This document shows positions 24,001-37,000 of a stretch of DNA of 64,000 nt, one piece after another. The position numbers and the translations under genes are program-made. The notes beneath the pieces are model-generated. The model was not told where the DNA came from. It saw nothing but the letters and a program-made list of their open reading frames with translations, and did no database searches. Source of the DNA: Dama dama. Taxonomy: Eukaryota; Chordata; Mammalia; Artiodactyla; Cervidae. Every line of letters starts with the position of its first letter. The first letter of the stretch is position 1. The stretch spans positions 62,001 to 126,000 of the forward strand of contig NW_026870964.1 of assembly GCF_033118175.1 (NCBI RefSeq). Reading direction: 5' to 3'.

Positions 24001-25912
24001 GCTCTTCATATTTTTCACATCTTTTGAAGCTCTTCATAATTTTCACACCTTTTCAGGCTCTTCATGTTTTTCAACACCGCTTCATGCTCCTCTTATTTTT
24101 CAGACCGTTTCATGGTCCTCATATTTTTGACACTTTTGGTGCTCTTCATACTTTTCACACTTTTTCACTCTCTTCATGTATTTTAACATCGCTTCATGCT
24201 CCTCCTAATTTTCAGACCGTTTCATTCCCCTCATATTTTTTACACCTTATGAAGCTCTTCAGATTTTTCACACCTTTCCAGGCTCTTCAAGTTTTTCAAC
24301 ACTACTTCATGCTCCTCCTATTTTTCAGACTGTTTCAAGCTCATTTAATATTTGACACCTTTTGAAGCTCTTCATATTTTTCACACCTTTTGAAGCTCTT
24401 CATATTTTTCATATTTTTGAAGCTCTTCATATTTTTCACACGTTTTCAGGCTCTTCATGTTTTTCAACACCAGTTCATGCTCCTCCTATTTTTCAGACCC
24501 TTTCATGCTAATCTAATTTTTGACACTTTTTGAAGCTCTTCATATTTTTCACACGTTTTCAGTCTCTGCATATTTTTGAACACCACTTCATGCTCCTCCT
24601 ATTTCTCAGACCGTTTCATGCTCCTCATGTATTTCACACCTTTTGAAGCTCTTCATATTTTGCACACATTTCCAGGCTCTTCATGTTTTTCAAAACCACT
24701 TCACGCTCCTCCTGTTTTTCAGACCGTTTCATGCTCATCTCATTTTTGACACCTTTTGAAGCTCTTCATATTTTCACACCTTTTGAAGCTCTTCATATTA
24801 TTTACAAGTTTTCAGTCTCTGCATGTTTTTGAACACCGCATTATGCTCCTCCTATTTTTCAGAATGTTTCATGCTCCTCGTGTATATCACACCTTTTGAA
24901 GCTCTTCATATTTTTCACACTTTTTCAGGCTCTTCATGTTTTTGAAAACCGCATCATACTCCTCCTAATTTTCAGAATGTTTCATGCTCATGATGTATTT
25001 CACACCTTATGAAGCTCTTCATATTTTTCACACCTTTTCAGGCTCTTCATGTGTTTGAACACCGCTTCATGCTCCTCCTATTTTCAGACCGTTTAATGCT
25101 CCTCATGTATTTCACACCTTTTGAAGCTCTTTATATTTTTCACACCTTTTGAAGCTCTTCACATTTTTCACACCTTTTCAGGCTCTTCATGTTTTTGAAC
25201 ACCGTTTCATGCTCCTCCTATTTTTCAGACCGTTTCATGCTCCTCATATTTTTGACACCTTTTGAAGCTCTTCATATTTTTCACAATTTTGAACCTCTTC
25301 ATATATTTCACAACTTTTCAGGCTCTTCATATTTTTCAACACCACTTCATGCTCCTATTTTTCAGAACTTTTCATGCTCATCTAATTTTTGACACCTTTT
25401 GAAGCTCTTCATATTTTTCACACCTTTTGAAGCTCTTCATATTTTTCACATTTTTGAAGCTCTTCATATTTTTCACACCTGTTCAAGCTCTTCATGATTT
25501 TAAACACAGCTTCATGCTCCTGCTATTTTTCAGACCGTTACATACTCCTCATATTTTTGACACGTTTTGAGGATCTTCATATTTTTCACACCTTTTCAGG
25601 CTCTTCATGTTTTTGAACAACGCTTCATGCTCCTGCTATTTTTCAGACCGTTACATACTCCTCATATTTTTGACACGTTTTGAGGCTCTTCATATTTTTC
25701 ACACCTTTTCAGGCTCTTCACGAATTTGAACACCGTTTCATGATCCTCCTATTTTTCAGAAAGTTTCATGCTCCTAATATTTTTGACACCTTTTAAAGCT
25801 ATTCATATTTTTCACACCTTTTCAGGCTCTTCATGTTTTTGAACACCGCTTCATGCTCCTTCTATTTTTCAGACCGTTTCATGCTCCTCATATTTTTGAC
25901 ACCTTTTGATGC
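24001..25912 (+). repeat. diverged monomers
   Basis: These units are irregular, with several D subunits of the CATGTATTTCACACC and CATCTCATTTTTGACACC types and doubled A subunits (24,360-24,440, 25,390-25,470). A 113-bp pair at 25,521 and 25,634 shares TGCTATTTTTCAGACCG followed by TTACATACTCC. That pair, and the unit after it (TTTTAAAGCTATTCAT at 25,791), recur near 28,870-29,040 at an offset of 3,240 bp. No gene is present. Confidence 0.78.
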
Positions 25913-26892
25913 TCTTCATATTTTTCACACCTTTTGAACTCTTCATATATTTCACACGTCTTCAGGCTCTTCATGTTTTCAACACCACTTCATGCTCCTC
26001 CTATTTTTCAGCCCCTTTCATGCTAATCTAATTTTGACACCTTATGAACCTCTTCATATTTTTCACACCTTTTCATGCGCTTCATGTTTTTGAACACCGG
26101 TTCATGCTCTAATTATTTTTCAGAACGTTTCATGCTCCTCCTATTTTTTACACCTTTTGAAGCTCTTCATATTTGTCACACCTTTGAAGTCTCTGCATTT
26201 TTTTGAACACCGCTTCATGCTCCTCCAATTTTTCAAACCGTTTCATGCTCATCTCATTTTTGACACCTTTTGAAGCTCTTCATATTTTTCACACCTTTTG
26301 AATCTCTTCATATTTTTCACACATTTTCAGGCTCTTCATGTTTTTGTATACAGCTTCATCCTCCTTCTATTTTTAAGAGGGTTTCAGGCTCGTCATAATT
26401 TTGACACATTTTGAAGCTCTTCATAATTTTCACACCTTTTCAGGCTCTTCATGTTTTTGAACACGGCTTCATGCTCCTCCTATTTTTCAGACCGTTTCAT
26501 ACTCCTCATATATTTGACACCTTTTGAAGCTCTTCATATTTTTCACACTTTTTCAGGCTCTTCATGTTTTTCAACACCACATCATGCTCCTCCTATTTTT
26601 CAGACCGTATCATGCTCCTCATAATTTTGACACCTTTTGAAGCTCTATATATTTCTCACACCTCTTCAGGCTCTTCATGTTTTTGAGCACCACTTTATCC
26701 TCCTCCTATTTTTCAGACCGTTTCATGATGCTCATGTATTTCACACATTTTGAAGCTCTTCATATTTTTCACACATTTTCATGCTTTTCATGTTTCTGAA
26801 CACCGCTTCATGCTCCTCCTATTTTTCATACCGTTTCATGCTTCTCATATTTTTCACACCTTTTGATGCTCTTCATATTTTTCACACCTTTT
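25913..26892 (+). repeat. dispersed variant block, copy 2
   Basis: The block matches 8,969-9,840 in variant order at an offset near 16,940 bp. It has one extra monomer at about 26,330-26,440 (GTATACAGCTTCATCC, TTAAGAGGGTTTCAGG) just before the GAACACGGCTTCATG unit. Finding the block 17 kb away, with different neighbours on each side, means a multi-monomer segment has moved or been copied within the array. Confidence 0.78.
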
Positions 26893-28261
26893 CAGGCTCT
26901 TCATATTTTTGAACACCGCTTCATGCTCCTCCTATTTTTCAGACCGTTTCATGCTGCTCATATTTTTGACACCTTTTGAAGCTCTTCATATTTTTTACAC
27001 CTTTTAAGGCTCTTCATGTTTTTCAACAAAACTTCATGATCCTCCTATTTTTCAGACCGTTTCATGCTCCTCATATATTCGACACCTTTTGAAGCTCTTC
27101 ATATAGTTCACACCTTTTCAGGCTCTTCTTGTTTTTCAACACTACTTCATTCTCCTCGTAATTTTTAGACCGTTTCATGCTCCTCATATTTTTGACACCT
27201 TTAGAACCTCTTCATATTTGACACAACTTTTCAGGCTCTTGATGTTTTTCAACACCGCTTCATGCTCCTCCTGTTTTTCAGAACGTTTCATGCTCCTCAT
27301 ATTTTTGACACGTTTTGAAGCTGTTCATATTTTTCACACATTTTCACGCTCTTCATGTTTTTCAACACCGCTTCATGCTCCTATTTTTCAGACCGTTTCA
27401 TGCTCCTCATATTTTTCACACCTTTTGAAGCTCTTCATATTTTTCACACCTTTTCAGGCTCTTCATGTTTTTCAATACCGCTTCATGCTCCTCCTATTTT
27501 TCAGACTGTTTCATGCTCATCTTATTTTTGACACCTTTTGAAGCTCTTCATATATTTCACAACTTTTCAGGCTCTTCCTTTTTTTGAACACCACTTCATG
27601 CTCCTACTATTTTTCAGACCGTTTCATGCTCCTCATATGTTTGACACCTTTTGAAGCTCTTCATATTTTTCACACCTTTTGACGTTCTTCATATTTTTCA
27701 CACTTTTTCAGACTCTTCATGTTTTTCAATACCGTTTCATGCTCCTCCTATTTTTCAGACCGCTTCATGCTCCTCATATGTTTGACACCTTTTGAAGCTC
27801 TTCTTATATTTCACACCTTTTCAGGCATTTCATGTTTTCAACACCACTTAATGCTCCTCCTATTTTTCAGACCGTTACATGCTCATCTCATTTTTGACAC
27901 CTTTTGAAGCTCTTCATATGTTTCCCACCTTTTCAGGCTCTTCATGTTTTTGAACAGCGCTTCATGCTCCTCCTATTTTTCAGACCGTTTCATGCTCCTC
28001 ATATTTTTGACACCATTTTTAGCTCTTCATATTTTTCGCAGCTTTTCAGGCTCTTCATGTTTTTAAACACCACTTCATGCTCCTCATATTTTATACTCCG
28101 TTTCAAGCTCCTCATGTATTTCACGCCTTTTGAAGCTCTTCATATTTTTCACACCTTTTCAGGCTCTTCATGTTTTTCAACACAACTTCATGCATCTCCT
28201 ATTTTTCGGACCATTTCATGCTCCTCAGATTTTTCACAACTTTTGAAGCTGTTCATATTTT
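26893..28261 (+). repeat. mosaic of blocks shared with 13 kb and 30 kb
   Basis: 27,570-28,007 matches 29,937-30,374 at an offset of 2,367 bp, and part of it matches 13,030-13,305. 27,969-28,261 matches 13,309-13,601 and 18,709-19,001 (TTTTTAGCTCTTCAT, TTTTATACTCCGTTTC, CTTCATGCATCTCC, TTCGGACC). The joins fall at homologous places in the monomer, so the phase of the array is kept. Confidence 0.75.
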
Positions 28262-28722
28262 TCACACCTTTTCAGGCTCTTCATGTTTTTGAACACGGCT
28301 TCATGCTCCTCCTATTTTTCAGACCGTTTCATACTCCTCATATATTTGACACCTTTTGCAGCTCTTCATATTTTTCACTCTTTTTCAGGCTCTTCATGTT
28401 TTTCAACACCACATCATGCTCCTCCTATTTTTCAGACCGTATCATGCTCCTCATAATTTTGACACCTTTTGAAGCTCTATATATTTCTCACACCTCTTCA
28501 GGCTCTTCATGTTTTTGAGCACCACTTCATGCTCCTCCTATTTTTCAGACCGTTTCATGCTGCTCATGTATTTCACACCTTTTGAAGCTCTTCATATTTT
28601 TCACAACTTTTCATGCTTTTCATGTTTCTGAACACCGCTTCATGCTCCTCCTATTTTTCAGACCGTTTCATGCTTCTCATATTTTTCACACCTTTTGATG
28701 CTCTTCATATTTTTCACACCTT
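28262..28722 (+). repeat. dispersed variant block, copy 3 (second half only)
   Basis: This block carries GAACACGGCTTCATG, CACCACATCATG, GACCGTATCATG, GAAGCTCTATATATTTCTC, TGAGCACCAC, TTTCATGTTTCTGAACACC and TTTTGATGCTC in the same order as 9,387-9,840 and 26,437-26,892. It is joined on its left to a 13-kb-type block, which makes the junction at about 28,262-28,275 a recombination breakpoint. Confidence 0.78.
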
Positions 28723-31000
28723 TTCAGGCTCTTCATGTTTTTGAACACCACTTCATGCTCCTCCTATTTTTCAGACTGTTTCTTGCTCCTCATATTTTTG
28801 ACACCTTTTGAAGCTCTTCATATTTTTCACACCTTTTCAGGCTCTTCATGTTTTTCAAGAAGGCTTCATGCTCCTGCTATTTTTCAGGCCGTTTCATACT
28901 CCTCATATTTTTGACACGTTTTAGGCTCTTCATATTTTTCACACCTTTTCAGGCTCTTCCAGAATTTGAACACGGTTTCATGATCCTCCTGTTTTTCAGA
29001 ACGTTTCATGCTCCTCATATTTTTGACACCTTTTAAAGCTATTCATATTTTTCACATTATTGAAACTTTTCATATTTTTCTCACATTTTCAGGCTCTTCA
29101 TGTTTTTCAACACCGCTTCATGCTCCTCCTAATTTTCAGACCGTTTCATGCTCCTCATATTTTTCACACATTTTGAAGCTCTTCATATTTTTCCCCTCTT
29201 TTCAGGCTCTTCATGTTTTTGACCACCGCTTAATGCTCCTCCTATTTTTCAGACCGTTTCCTGCTCCTCATATTTTTGACACCTTTTGAAGCTCTTCATA
29301 TTTTTCACACCTTTTCAGGCTCTTCATGTTTTTGACCACCGTTTCATGCACCTCCTATTTTTCAGACTGTTTCATGCTCCTCATATTTTTGACACCTTTT
29401 GAAGCTCTTCATATTTTTCACACCTTTTCAGGCTCTTCATGTTTTTCAACACCGCTTCATGCTCCTCCTATTTTTCAGACCGTTTCATACTCATCTCATT
29501 TTTGACATCTTTTGAAGCTCTTCATATTTTTCACACCTTTTGAAACTCTTCATATTTTCACACCTTTTTTGGCTCTTCATATTTTTCGCACCTTTTCAGG
29601 GTCTTCATGTTTTTGAACACCTCTTCATGCTCCTCCTATTTTTCAGACCGATTAATGCTCCTCATAATTTTGACACCTTTTGAAGCTCTTCATATTTTTC
29701 ACACCTTTTCAGTCTCTCCATGATTTTCAACACCGCTTCAAGATCCTCCTATGTTTCAGAACGTTTCATGCTCCTCATATTTTGAAACCTTTTGAAGCTC
29801 TTCATATTTTTCACACCTTTTCAGGCTCTTCATGTTTTTCAATACCGCTTCATGCTCCTCCTATTTTTCAGACCGTTTCATGCTCATCTTATTTTTGACA
29901 CCTTTTGAAGCTCTTCATATATTTCACACCTTTTCAGGCTCTTCCTTTTTTTGAACACCACTTCATGCTCCTACTATTTTTCAGACCGTTTCATGCTCCT
30001 CATATGTTTGACACCTTTTGAAGCTCTTCATATTTTTCACACCTTTTGACGTTCTTCATATTTTTCACACTTTTTCAGACTCTTCATGTTTTTCAATACC
30101 GTTTCATGCTCCTCCTATTTTTCAGACCGCTTCATGCTCCTCATATGTTTGACACCTTTTGAAGCTCTTCTTATATTTCACAACGTTTCAGGCATTTCAT
30201 GTTTTCAACACCACTTTATGCTCCTCATATTTTTCAGACCGTTACATGCTCATCTCATTTTTGACACCTTTTGAAGCTCTTCATATTTTTCCCAACTTTT
30301 CAGGCTCTTCATGTTTTTGAACAGCGCTTCATGCTCCTCCTATTTTTCAGACGGTTTCATGCTCCTCATATTTTTGCCAACTTTAGAAGCTCTTCAAATA
30401 TTTCACACCTTTTCAGGCTCTTCATTTTTTTCAACACCACTTCATGCTCCTATTTTTCAGACCGTTTCATGTTCATCTCATTTTTGACACCTTTTGAAGC
30501 TCTTCATATTTTTCACATCTTTTGAAGCTCTTCATAATTTTCACACCTTTTCAGGCTCTTAATGTTTTTCAACACCGCTTCATGGTCCTCTTATTTTTCA
30601 GACCGTTTCATGGTCTCATATTTTTGACACTTTTCGTGCTCTTCATATTTTTCACACTTTTTAAGGCTCTTTATGTTTTTGAACACCGCTTCATGCTCCT
30701 CCTAATTTTCAGACCGTTTCATTCTCCTCATATTTTTTACACCTCTTGAAGCTCTTCATATTTTTCACACGTTTTCAGGCTCCTCAAGTTTTTCAAAACT
30801 GCTTCATGCTCCTCCTATTTTTCTGACCGTTTTATGCTCCTATGTATTTCACAACTTTTGAAGCTCTTCATATTTTTCACACCTTTTCAGGCTCTTCATG
30901 GTTTTGAACACCGTTTCATGCTCCTCCTATTTTTCAGACCGTTTCATGCTCCTCATATTTTTGACACCTTTTGAAGCTAATCATATTTTTCACACCTTTT
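28723..31000 (+). repeat. mosaic including a copy of HOR-domain sequence
   Basis: 29,050-29,298 matches 22,692-22,940 at an offset of 6,358 bp (TTCCCCTCTTTTCAGG, CACATTATTGAAAC). 29,484-29,790 matches 23,351-23,655 at about 6,133 bp. The offset change of about 225 bp equals two monomers. 29,937-30,374 is the third copy of the 27.6-kb block. Units from 30,375 are diverged. Confidence 0.75.
29397..29482 (+). repeat. reference A-B-C subunits matching the consensus
   Basis: These 86 bases are subunits A (29,397-29,424), B (29,425-29,454) and C (29,455-29,482) with no departure from the consensus I derived by eye. They are a convenient reference for the monomer. Aligning the parts shows the shared frame TTCATG/CTCTTCAT, then A or G, then T5, then a CA-rich tail ending in CC. 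That is the evidence that the 113-bp unit is itself a tetramer of about 28-bp units. The following D subunit is a variant (ACTCATCTCATTTTTGACATC). Confidence 0.9.
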
Positions 31001-34000
31001 CAGGCTATTCATGTTTTTCAACTCCGCTTCATGCTTCTCCTATTTTTCTGACCGTTTTATGCTCCTCATGTATTTCACAACTTTTGAAGCTTTTCATAAT
31101 TTTCACACCTTTTCAGGCTCTTCATGTTTGTGAACACGGTTTCATGCTCCTCCTATTTTTTAGACCGTTTCATGCTCCTCATATTTTTGAAAACTTTTGA
31201 AGCTCTTCAAATTTTTCACACTTTTTCAGGCTCTTCATGTTTTTGAACACCGTTTCATGCTCCTTCTATTTTTCAGCCCGTTTCATGCTCCTCATATTTT
31301 TGACACATTTTGAAGCTCTTCATATTTTTCACACCTTTTCAGGCTCTTCATGTTTTTGAACACGGCTTCATGCTCCTCCAATTTTTCAGACCGTTTAATG
31401 CTCCTCATGTATTTCACACCTTTTGTAGCTCTTCATATTTTTCACAGAATTTCAGGCTCTTCATGTTTTTAAACACCACTTCATGCTCCTCCTATTTTTC
31501 AGACCGTTTCATGCTCTTCATAATTTTGACACATTTTGAAGCTCTTCATATTTTTCACAGAATTTCAGGCTCTTCATGTTTTTGAACACCGCTTCATGCT
31601 GCTCCTATTTTTCAGACCGTTTCATGCTCCACATATTTTTGAAACCTTTTGAAGCTCTTTATATATTTCACACCTTTTCAGGCTCTTCATGTTTTTCAAC
31701 ACCGTTTCATGCTTCTCCTATTTTTCAGACCGTTTCATGCTCCTCCTATTGTTGAGACCGTTTCATGCTCCTCATATTTTTGACACGTTTTGAAGCTCTT
31801 CATATTTTTCACACCTTTTCAGCCTCTTCATGTTTTTCAAGACCGCTTCATGCTCCTCCTATTTTTCAGACAGTTTCATGCTCCTCCTATTTTTCAGACT
31901 GTTTCATGCACCTCTTATTATTGACATCTTTTGAAACTCTTCATTTTTTTCACACCTTTTCAGGCTCTTCATGATTTTCAACACCGCTTCATGCTCCTCC
32001 AATTTTTCAGACCGTTTAATGCTCCTCATGTATTTCACACCTTTTGAAGCTCTTCATATTTTTCACAGCTTTTCAGGCTCTTCATGTTTTTAAACACCAC
32101 TTCATGCTCCTCCTATTTTTCAGTCCGTTTCATGCTCTTCATAATTTTGACACCTTTTGAAGCTCTTTATATATTTCACAGCTTTTCAGGCTCTTCATGA
32201 TTTTCAACACCGCTTCATTCTCCTCCTATTTTTCAGACCATTTCATGCTCATCGATTTTTGACACCTTTTGAAGCTCTTCATATTTTTCACACCTTTTGA
32301 AGGTCTTAATATTTTTGACACGTTCTCAGGCTCGTCACTTTTTATAAAACCGCTTCATGCTCCTCCTATTTTTCAGACCGTTTCATTCTCCTCATATTTT
32401 TGATACCTATTGAAGCTCTTCATATATTTCACACCTTTTCAGGCTCATCATGTTTTTCAACACCACTTCATGCTCCTCCTATTTTTCAGACCGTTTCATT
32501 CTCCTCATATTTTTGACACGTTTTGAAGCTCTTCATATTTTTCACACCTTTTCAGGCTCTTCATGTTTTTCCACACCACTTCATGCTTCTCCTATTTTTG
32601 GGCACGTTTCATGCTCCTCATGTGTTTCACACATTTTGAAGCTCTTCATATTTTTCACACCTTTTCAGGCTCTTCATGTTTTAGATCACTGTTTCAAGCT
32701 CATCCTATTTTTCATTCTGTTTCATTCACCTCATATTTTTGACACCTTCTGAAGCTCTTCATAATTTTCACACCTTTTCATGCTGTTAATGTTTTTGAAC
32801 ACCGCTTCATGGTCCTCCTACTTTTCAGACCGTTTCATGCTCCTCATATTTTTGACAGGTTTTGACGCTCTTCATATTTTTCACACCTTTTTAGGCTCTT
32901 CATGTTTTTCAACACCGCTTCATGCTCCTCCTATTTTTCAGACCAATTCATGCTCCTGATATTTTTGACACGTGTTGAAGCTTTCATATTTTTCACACCT
33001 TTTCACGCTCTTCGTGTTTTTCAACACCGCTTCATGCTCCTCCTATTTTTCAGACCGTTTCATGCTCCTCATATTTTTGACACCTTCTGAAGCTCTTCAT
33101 ATTTTTCACACGTTTTCATGGTCTTCATGTTTTTCAACACCGCTTCATGCTCCTTCTATTTTTCTGACTGTTTCATGCTCCTAATATTTTTGACACGTTT
33201 TGAAGCTCTTCATATTTTTCACAACTTTTCAGTCTCTTCATGTTTTTGAACACAGCTTCATGCTCCTCCTATTTTCAGACCGTTTCATGCTCCTCATATT
33301 TTTCACACCTTTTGAAGCTCTTCATATTTTTCACACATTTTCAGGCTCTTCATGTTTTTGAACACCATTTCATGTTCCTCCTATTTTGCAGACCGTTTCA
33401 TTCTCCTCATATTTTTGACACCTTTTGAAGCTCTTCATATATTTCACACCTTTTCAGGCTTTTCATTTTTTTCAACACCACTTCATGATCCTCCTATTTT
33501 TCAGACCGTTTCATGCTCATCTCCTTTTGACACCTTTTGAAGCTCTTCATATATTTCACACCTTTTCAGGCTCTTCATGTTTTTCAACACGACTTCATGC
33601 TCTTTGTATTTTTCAAACCGTTTCATGCCCCTCATAACTTTGACACCTTTTGAAGCTCTTCATATTTTTCACACTTTTCAGGCTCTTCATGTTTTTCAAC
33701 ACCACTTCATGCTCCATCTATTTTTCAGACTGTTTCATGCTCCTCATAATTTTGACACCTTTAGAAGCTCTTCATATTTTTCACGCCTTTTCAGGCTTTT
33801 CATGATTTTCAACACCGCTTCATGCTCCTCGTATTTTTCAGAGCTTTTCATGCTCATCTCATTTTTGACAGCTTTTGAAGCTCTTCATATTTTCCACACC
33901 TTTTGAAGCTCTTCATATTTTTCATATTTTTGAAGCTCTTCATATTTTCACACGTTTTCAGACTCTTCGTGATTTTCAACAATGCTTCAGGATCCTGCAA

Positions 34001-34057
34001 TTTTTCAGACCGTTTCATGCTCCTCATATTTTTGACAGGTTATGAGGCTTTTCATAC
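31001..34057 (+). repeat. diverged monomers
   Basis: No long repeat period was found. Small repeats include TTTTCACAGAATTTCAGGC at about 31,439 and 31,552 (one monomer apart) and a near-repeat of the 13.8-14.0-kb units at about 32,290-32,480 (GGCTCATCATG, TTGATACC). Doubled A subunits occur near 33,880-33,950. No gene is present. Confidence 0.78.
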
Positions 34058-37000
34058 TTTTCACACCTTTTCAAGCTCTTCATGTTTTTGAACACCGCTT
34101 CATGCTCCTCCTATTTTTCAGACCGTTTCATGCTCCTCATATTTTTGACAGCTTTTGAAGCTCTTCATATTTTTCAAACTTTTTCAGGCTCCTCATGTTT
34201 TTGAACACCGCTGCATGCTCCTTTTATTTTTCAGACCGTTTCATGCTCTTCCTATTATTAACACCTTTTGAAGCTCTTCATATTTTTCACACCTTTTCAG
34301 GCTCTTAATGATTTTGAACACTCCTTCATGCTCCTCCTATTTTTCAGACCGTTTAATCCTCCTCATGCATTTCACACCTTTTGAAGCTCTTCATATTTCT
34401 CAAACATTTTCAGGCTCTTCATGTTTTTGAACACCATTTCTTGCTCCTCCTATTTTGCAGACCGTTTCCTTCTCCTCATATTTTTGACACCTTTTGATGC
34501 TCTTCATATATTTCACACCTTTTCAGGCTTTTCATTTTTTTCAACATCACTTCATGCTCCTCCTATTTTTCAGACCGTTTCATGCTCCTTATATTTTTGA
34601 CACCTTTTGAAACTCTTCATATTTTTCACATCTTTTCACGATCTTCATGTTTTTCAACACCGTTTCATGCTCCGCCTTTTTTTCAGACCGTTTCATGCTC
34701 CTCATATATTCGACACCTTTTGAAGCTCTTCATATAGTTCACACCTTTTCAGGCTCTTCATGTTTTTCAACACCACCTCATTCTCCTCGTATTTTTAAGA
34801 CCGTTTCATGCTCCTCATATTTTTGACACCTTTAGAACCTCTTCATAATTAACACACCTTTTCAGGCTCTTCATGTTTTTCAACACCGCTTCATGCTCCT
34901 CCTATTTTCAGGCCGTTTTATGCTCCTCAAATTTTTGAAACCTTTCGAAGCTCTTCATATTTTTCACACCTTTTCAGGGTCTTCAATTTTTCAACACCGC
35001 TTCATGCTCCTCCTATTTTTCAGACCGTTTCATGCTCATCTCATTTTTGACACCTTTTGAAGCTCTTCATATTTTTCACATCTTTTGAAGCTCTTTATAC
35101 TTTTCACACATTTTCAGCCTCTTCATGTTTTTCAACACCCTTTCTTGCTCCGCCTATTTTTCAGACCGTTTCATGCTCCTCATATTTTTGACACCTTTTG
35201 AAGCACTTCATATTCTCACACCTTTTCAGGCTCTTCATGTTTTTCAACACCGTTTCATGCTCCTTCTATTTTTCTGACTGTTTCATGCTACTAATATTTT
35301 TGACACGTTTTGAAGCTCTTCATATTTTTCACAACTTTTCAGGCTCTTCATGTTTTTCAACACTGCTTCATGCTCCTCCTATTTTTCAGACCGTTTCATG
35401 CTCGTCATATTTTTCACACCTTTTGAAGCTCTTCATTTTTTTACACCTTTTCAGGCTCTTCATGTTTTTCAACATCACTTCATGATCCTCGTATTTTTCA
35501 GACTGTTTCATGGTCCTCATATTTTTGACAGGTTTTGAATCTCTTCATATTTTTCACACATTTTCAGGCTCTTCATGTTCTTCAACACCGTTTCATGCTC
35601 TTCTTAAATTTCAGACTGTTTCATGCTCCTCATATTGTTGAATCCATTTGAAACACTTCATGTTTTTCACCCCTTTTCAGACTCTTCATGTTTTTGAACA
35701 CCGTTTCATGCTCCTCATATTTTTCACAACTTTTCAGGCTCTTCATGTTTTTGAACATCACTTCATGCTCCTCCTATTTTTCACAGCTTTTGAAGCTCTT
35801 CACATATTTCACACCTTTTCAAGCTCTTCAAGTTTTTGAACACCGCTTCATGCTCCTCATATTTTTCACACCTTTTGAAGCTCTTCATATTTTTCACACT
35901 TTTTCAGGCTCTTCATGTTCTTGAACACCGTTTCATACTCCTCCTATATTTCAGACCGTTTCAAGCTCCTCAAATTTTTGACACCTTTTGAAGCTCATCA
36001 TATATTTCACACCTTTTCAGGCTCTTCAAGTTTTTGAACACCGCTTCATGCTCCTCCTAATTTTCAGATCTTTTCATGCTCCTCATATTTTTGACACCTT
36101 TTGAAGTTCTTCATATAATTCACAACTTTTCAGGCTCTTCATGTTTTTCAACACCGCTTCATGCTTCTCCTATTTTTGACACCTTATGAAGCTCTTCATA
36201 TATTTCACACATTTTCAGGCTCTTCATGTTTTTCAACACCGCTTCATGTTCCTCCTATTTTTCAAACGGTTTCATGCTCCTCATATTTTTCACACCTTTT
36301 GAAGCTCTAATTATATTTCACTTCTTTTCAGGCTCTTCGGGTTTCTCAACACCGTTTCATACTCCTCCTATTTTTCAGAACTTTTCATGCTCCTCATATT
36401 TTTCACACCTTTTGAACCTCTTCATATTTTTCACACCTCTTCGGGCTCGTCATGTTTTTAAACACGGCTTCGTACTCCTCCTATTTTTCACACCTTTTGA
36501 AGCTCTTCATATTTTTCACACGTTTTCAGGCCCTTCATGTATTTCAACACCGCTTCATGCTCCTCATATTTTTCAGACCTTTTGAAGCTCTTCATATATT
36601 TCCCACCTTTTCAGGCTCTTCATGTTTTTCAAATCCGCTTCATGCACCTCCTGTATTTCAGACCGTTTCATGCTCCTCATATTTTTGACACCTTTTGAAG
36701 CTCTTCATATTTTTCATAGCTTTTCAGGCTCTTCATTTTTTCAACACAGCTTCATGCTCCTCCTATTTTTCAGACCGTTTCATGTTCTTCATATTTTTGA
36801 TACCTTTTGAATCTCTTCATAATTTTCACACCTTTTCAGGGTCTTCATGTTTTTGAACACCATTTCAAGCTCCTCCTCTTTTTCAGACCGTTCCATGCTC
36901 CTCATATATTTGACACCTTTTGAAGCTCTTCATATTTTTCACACATTTTCAGGTTCTTCATGTTTTTCAGCACCGCTTCATGCTCCGCCTATTTTTCAGA

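Noticed and set aside
27904..28518. A 204-residue open frame, among the longest, rich in F, L, S and H, that could look like a membrane or repeat protein
   Set aside because: It is satellite sequence read through six monomers. The frame shifts between subunits, no domain or signal is present, and the same DNA is read in other frames in neighbouring copies.
36316..36360. Unusual CpG-rich units (TTCGGGTTTCTC and CTTCGGGCTCGTC) as a possible functional insert
   Set aside because: They align base for base to subunit B with a few substitutions, and both recur 5,130 bp later as part of the duplication.
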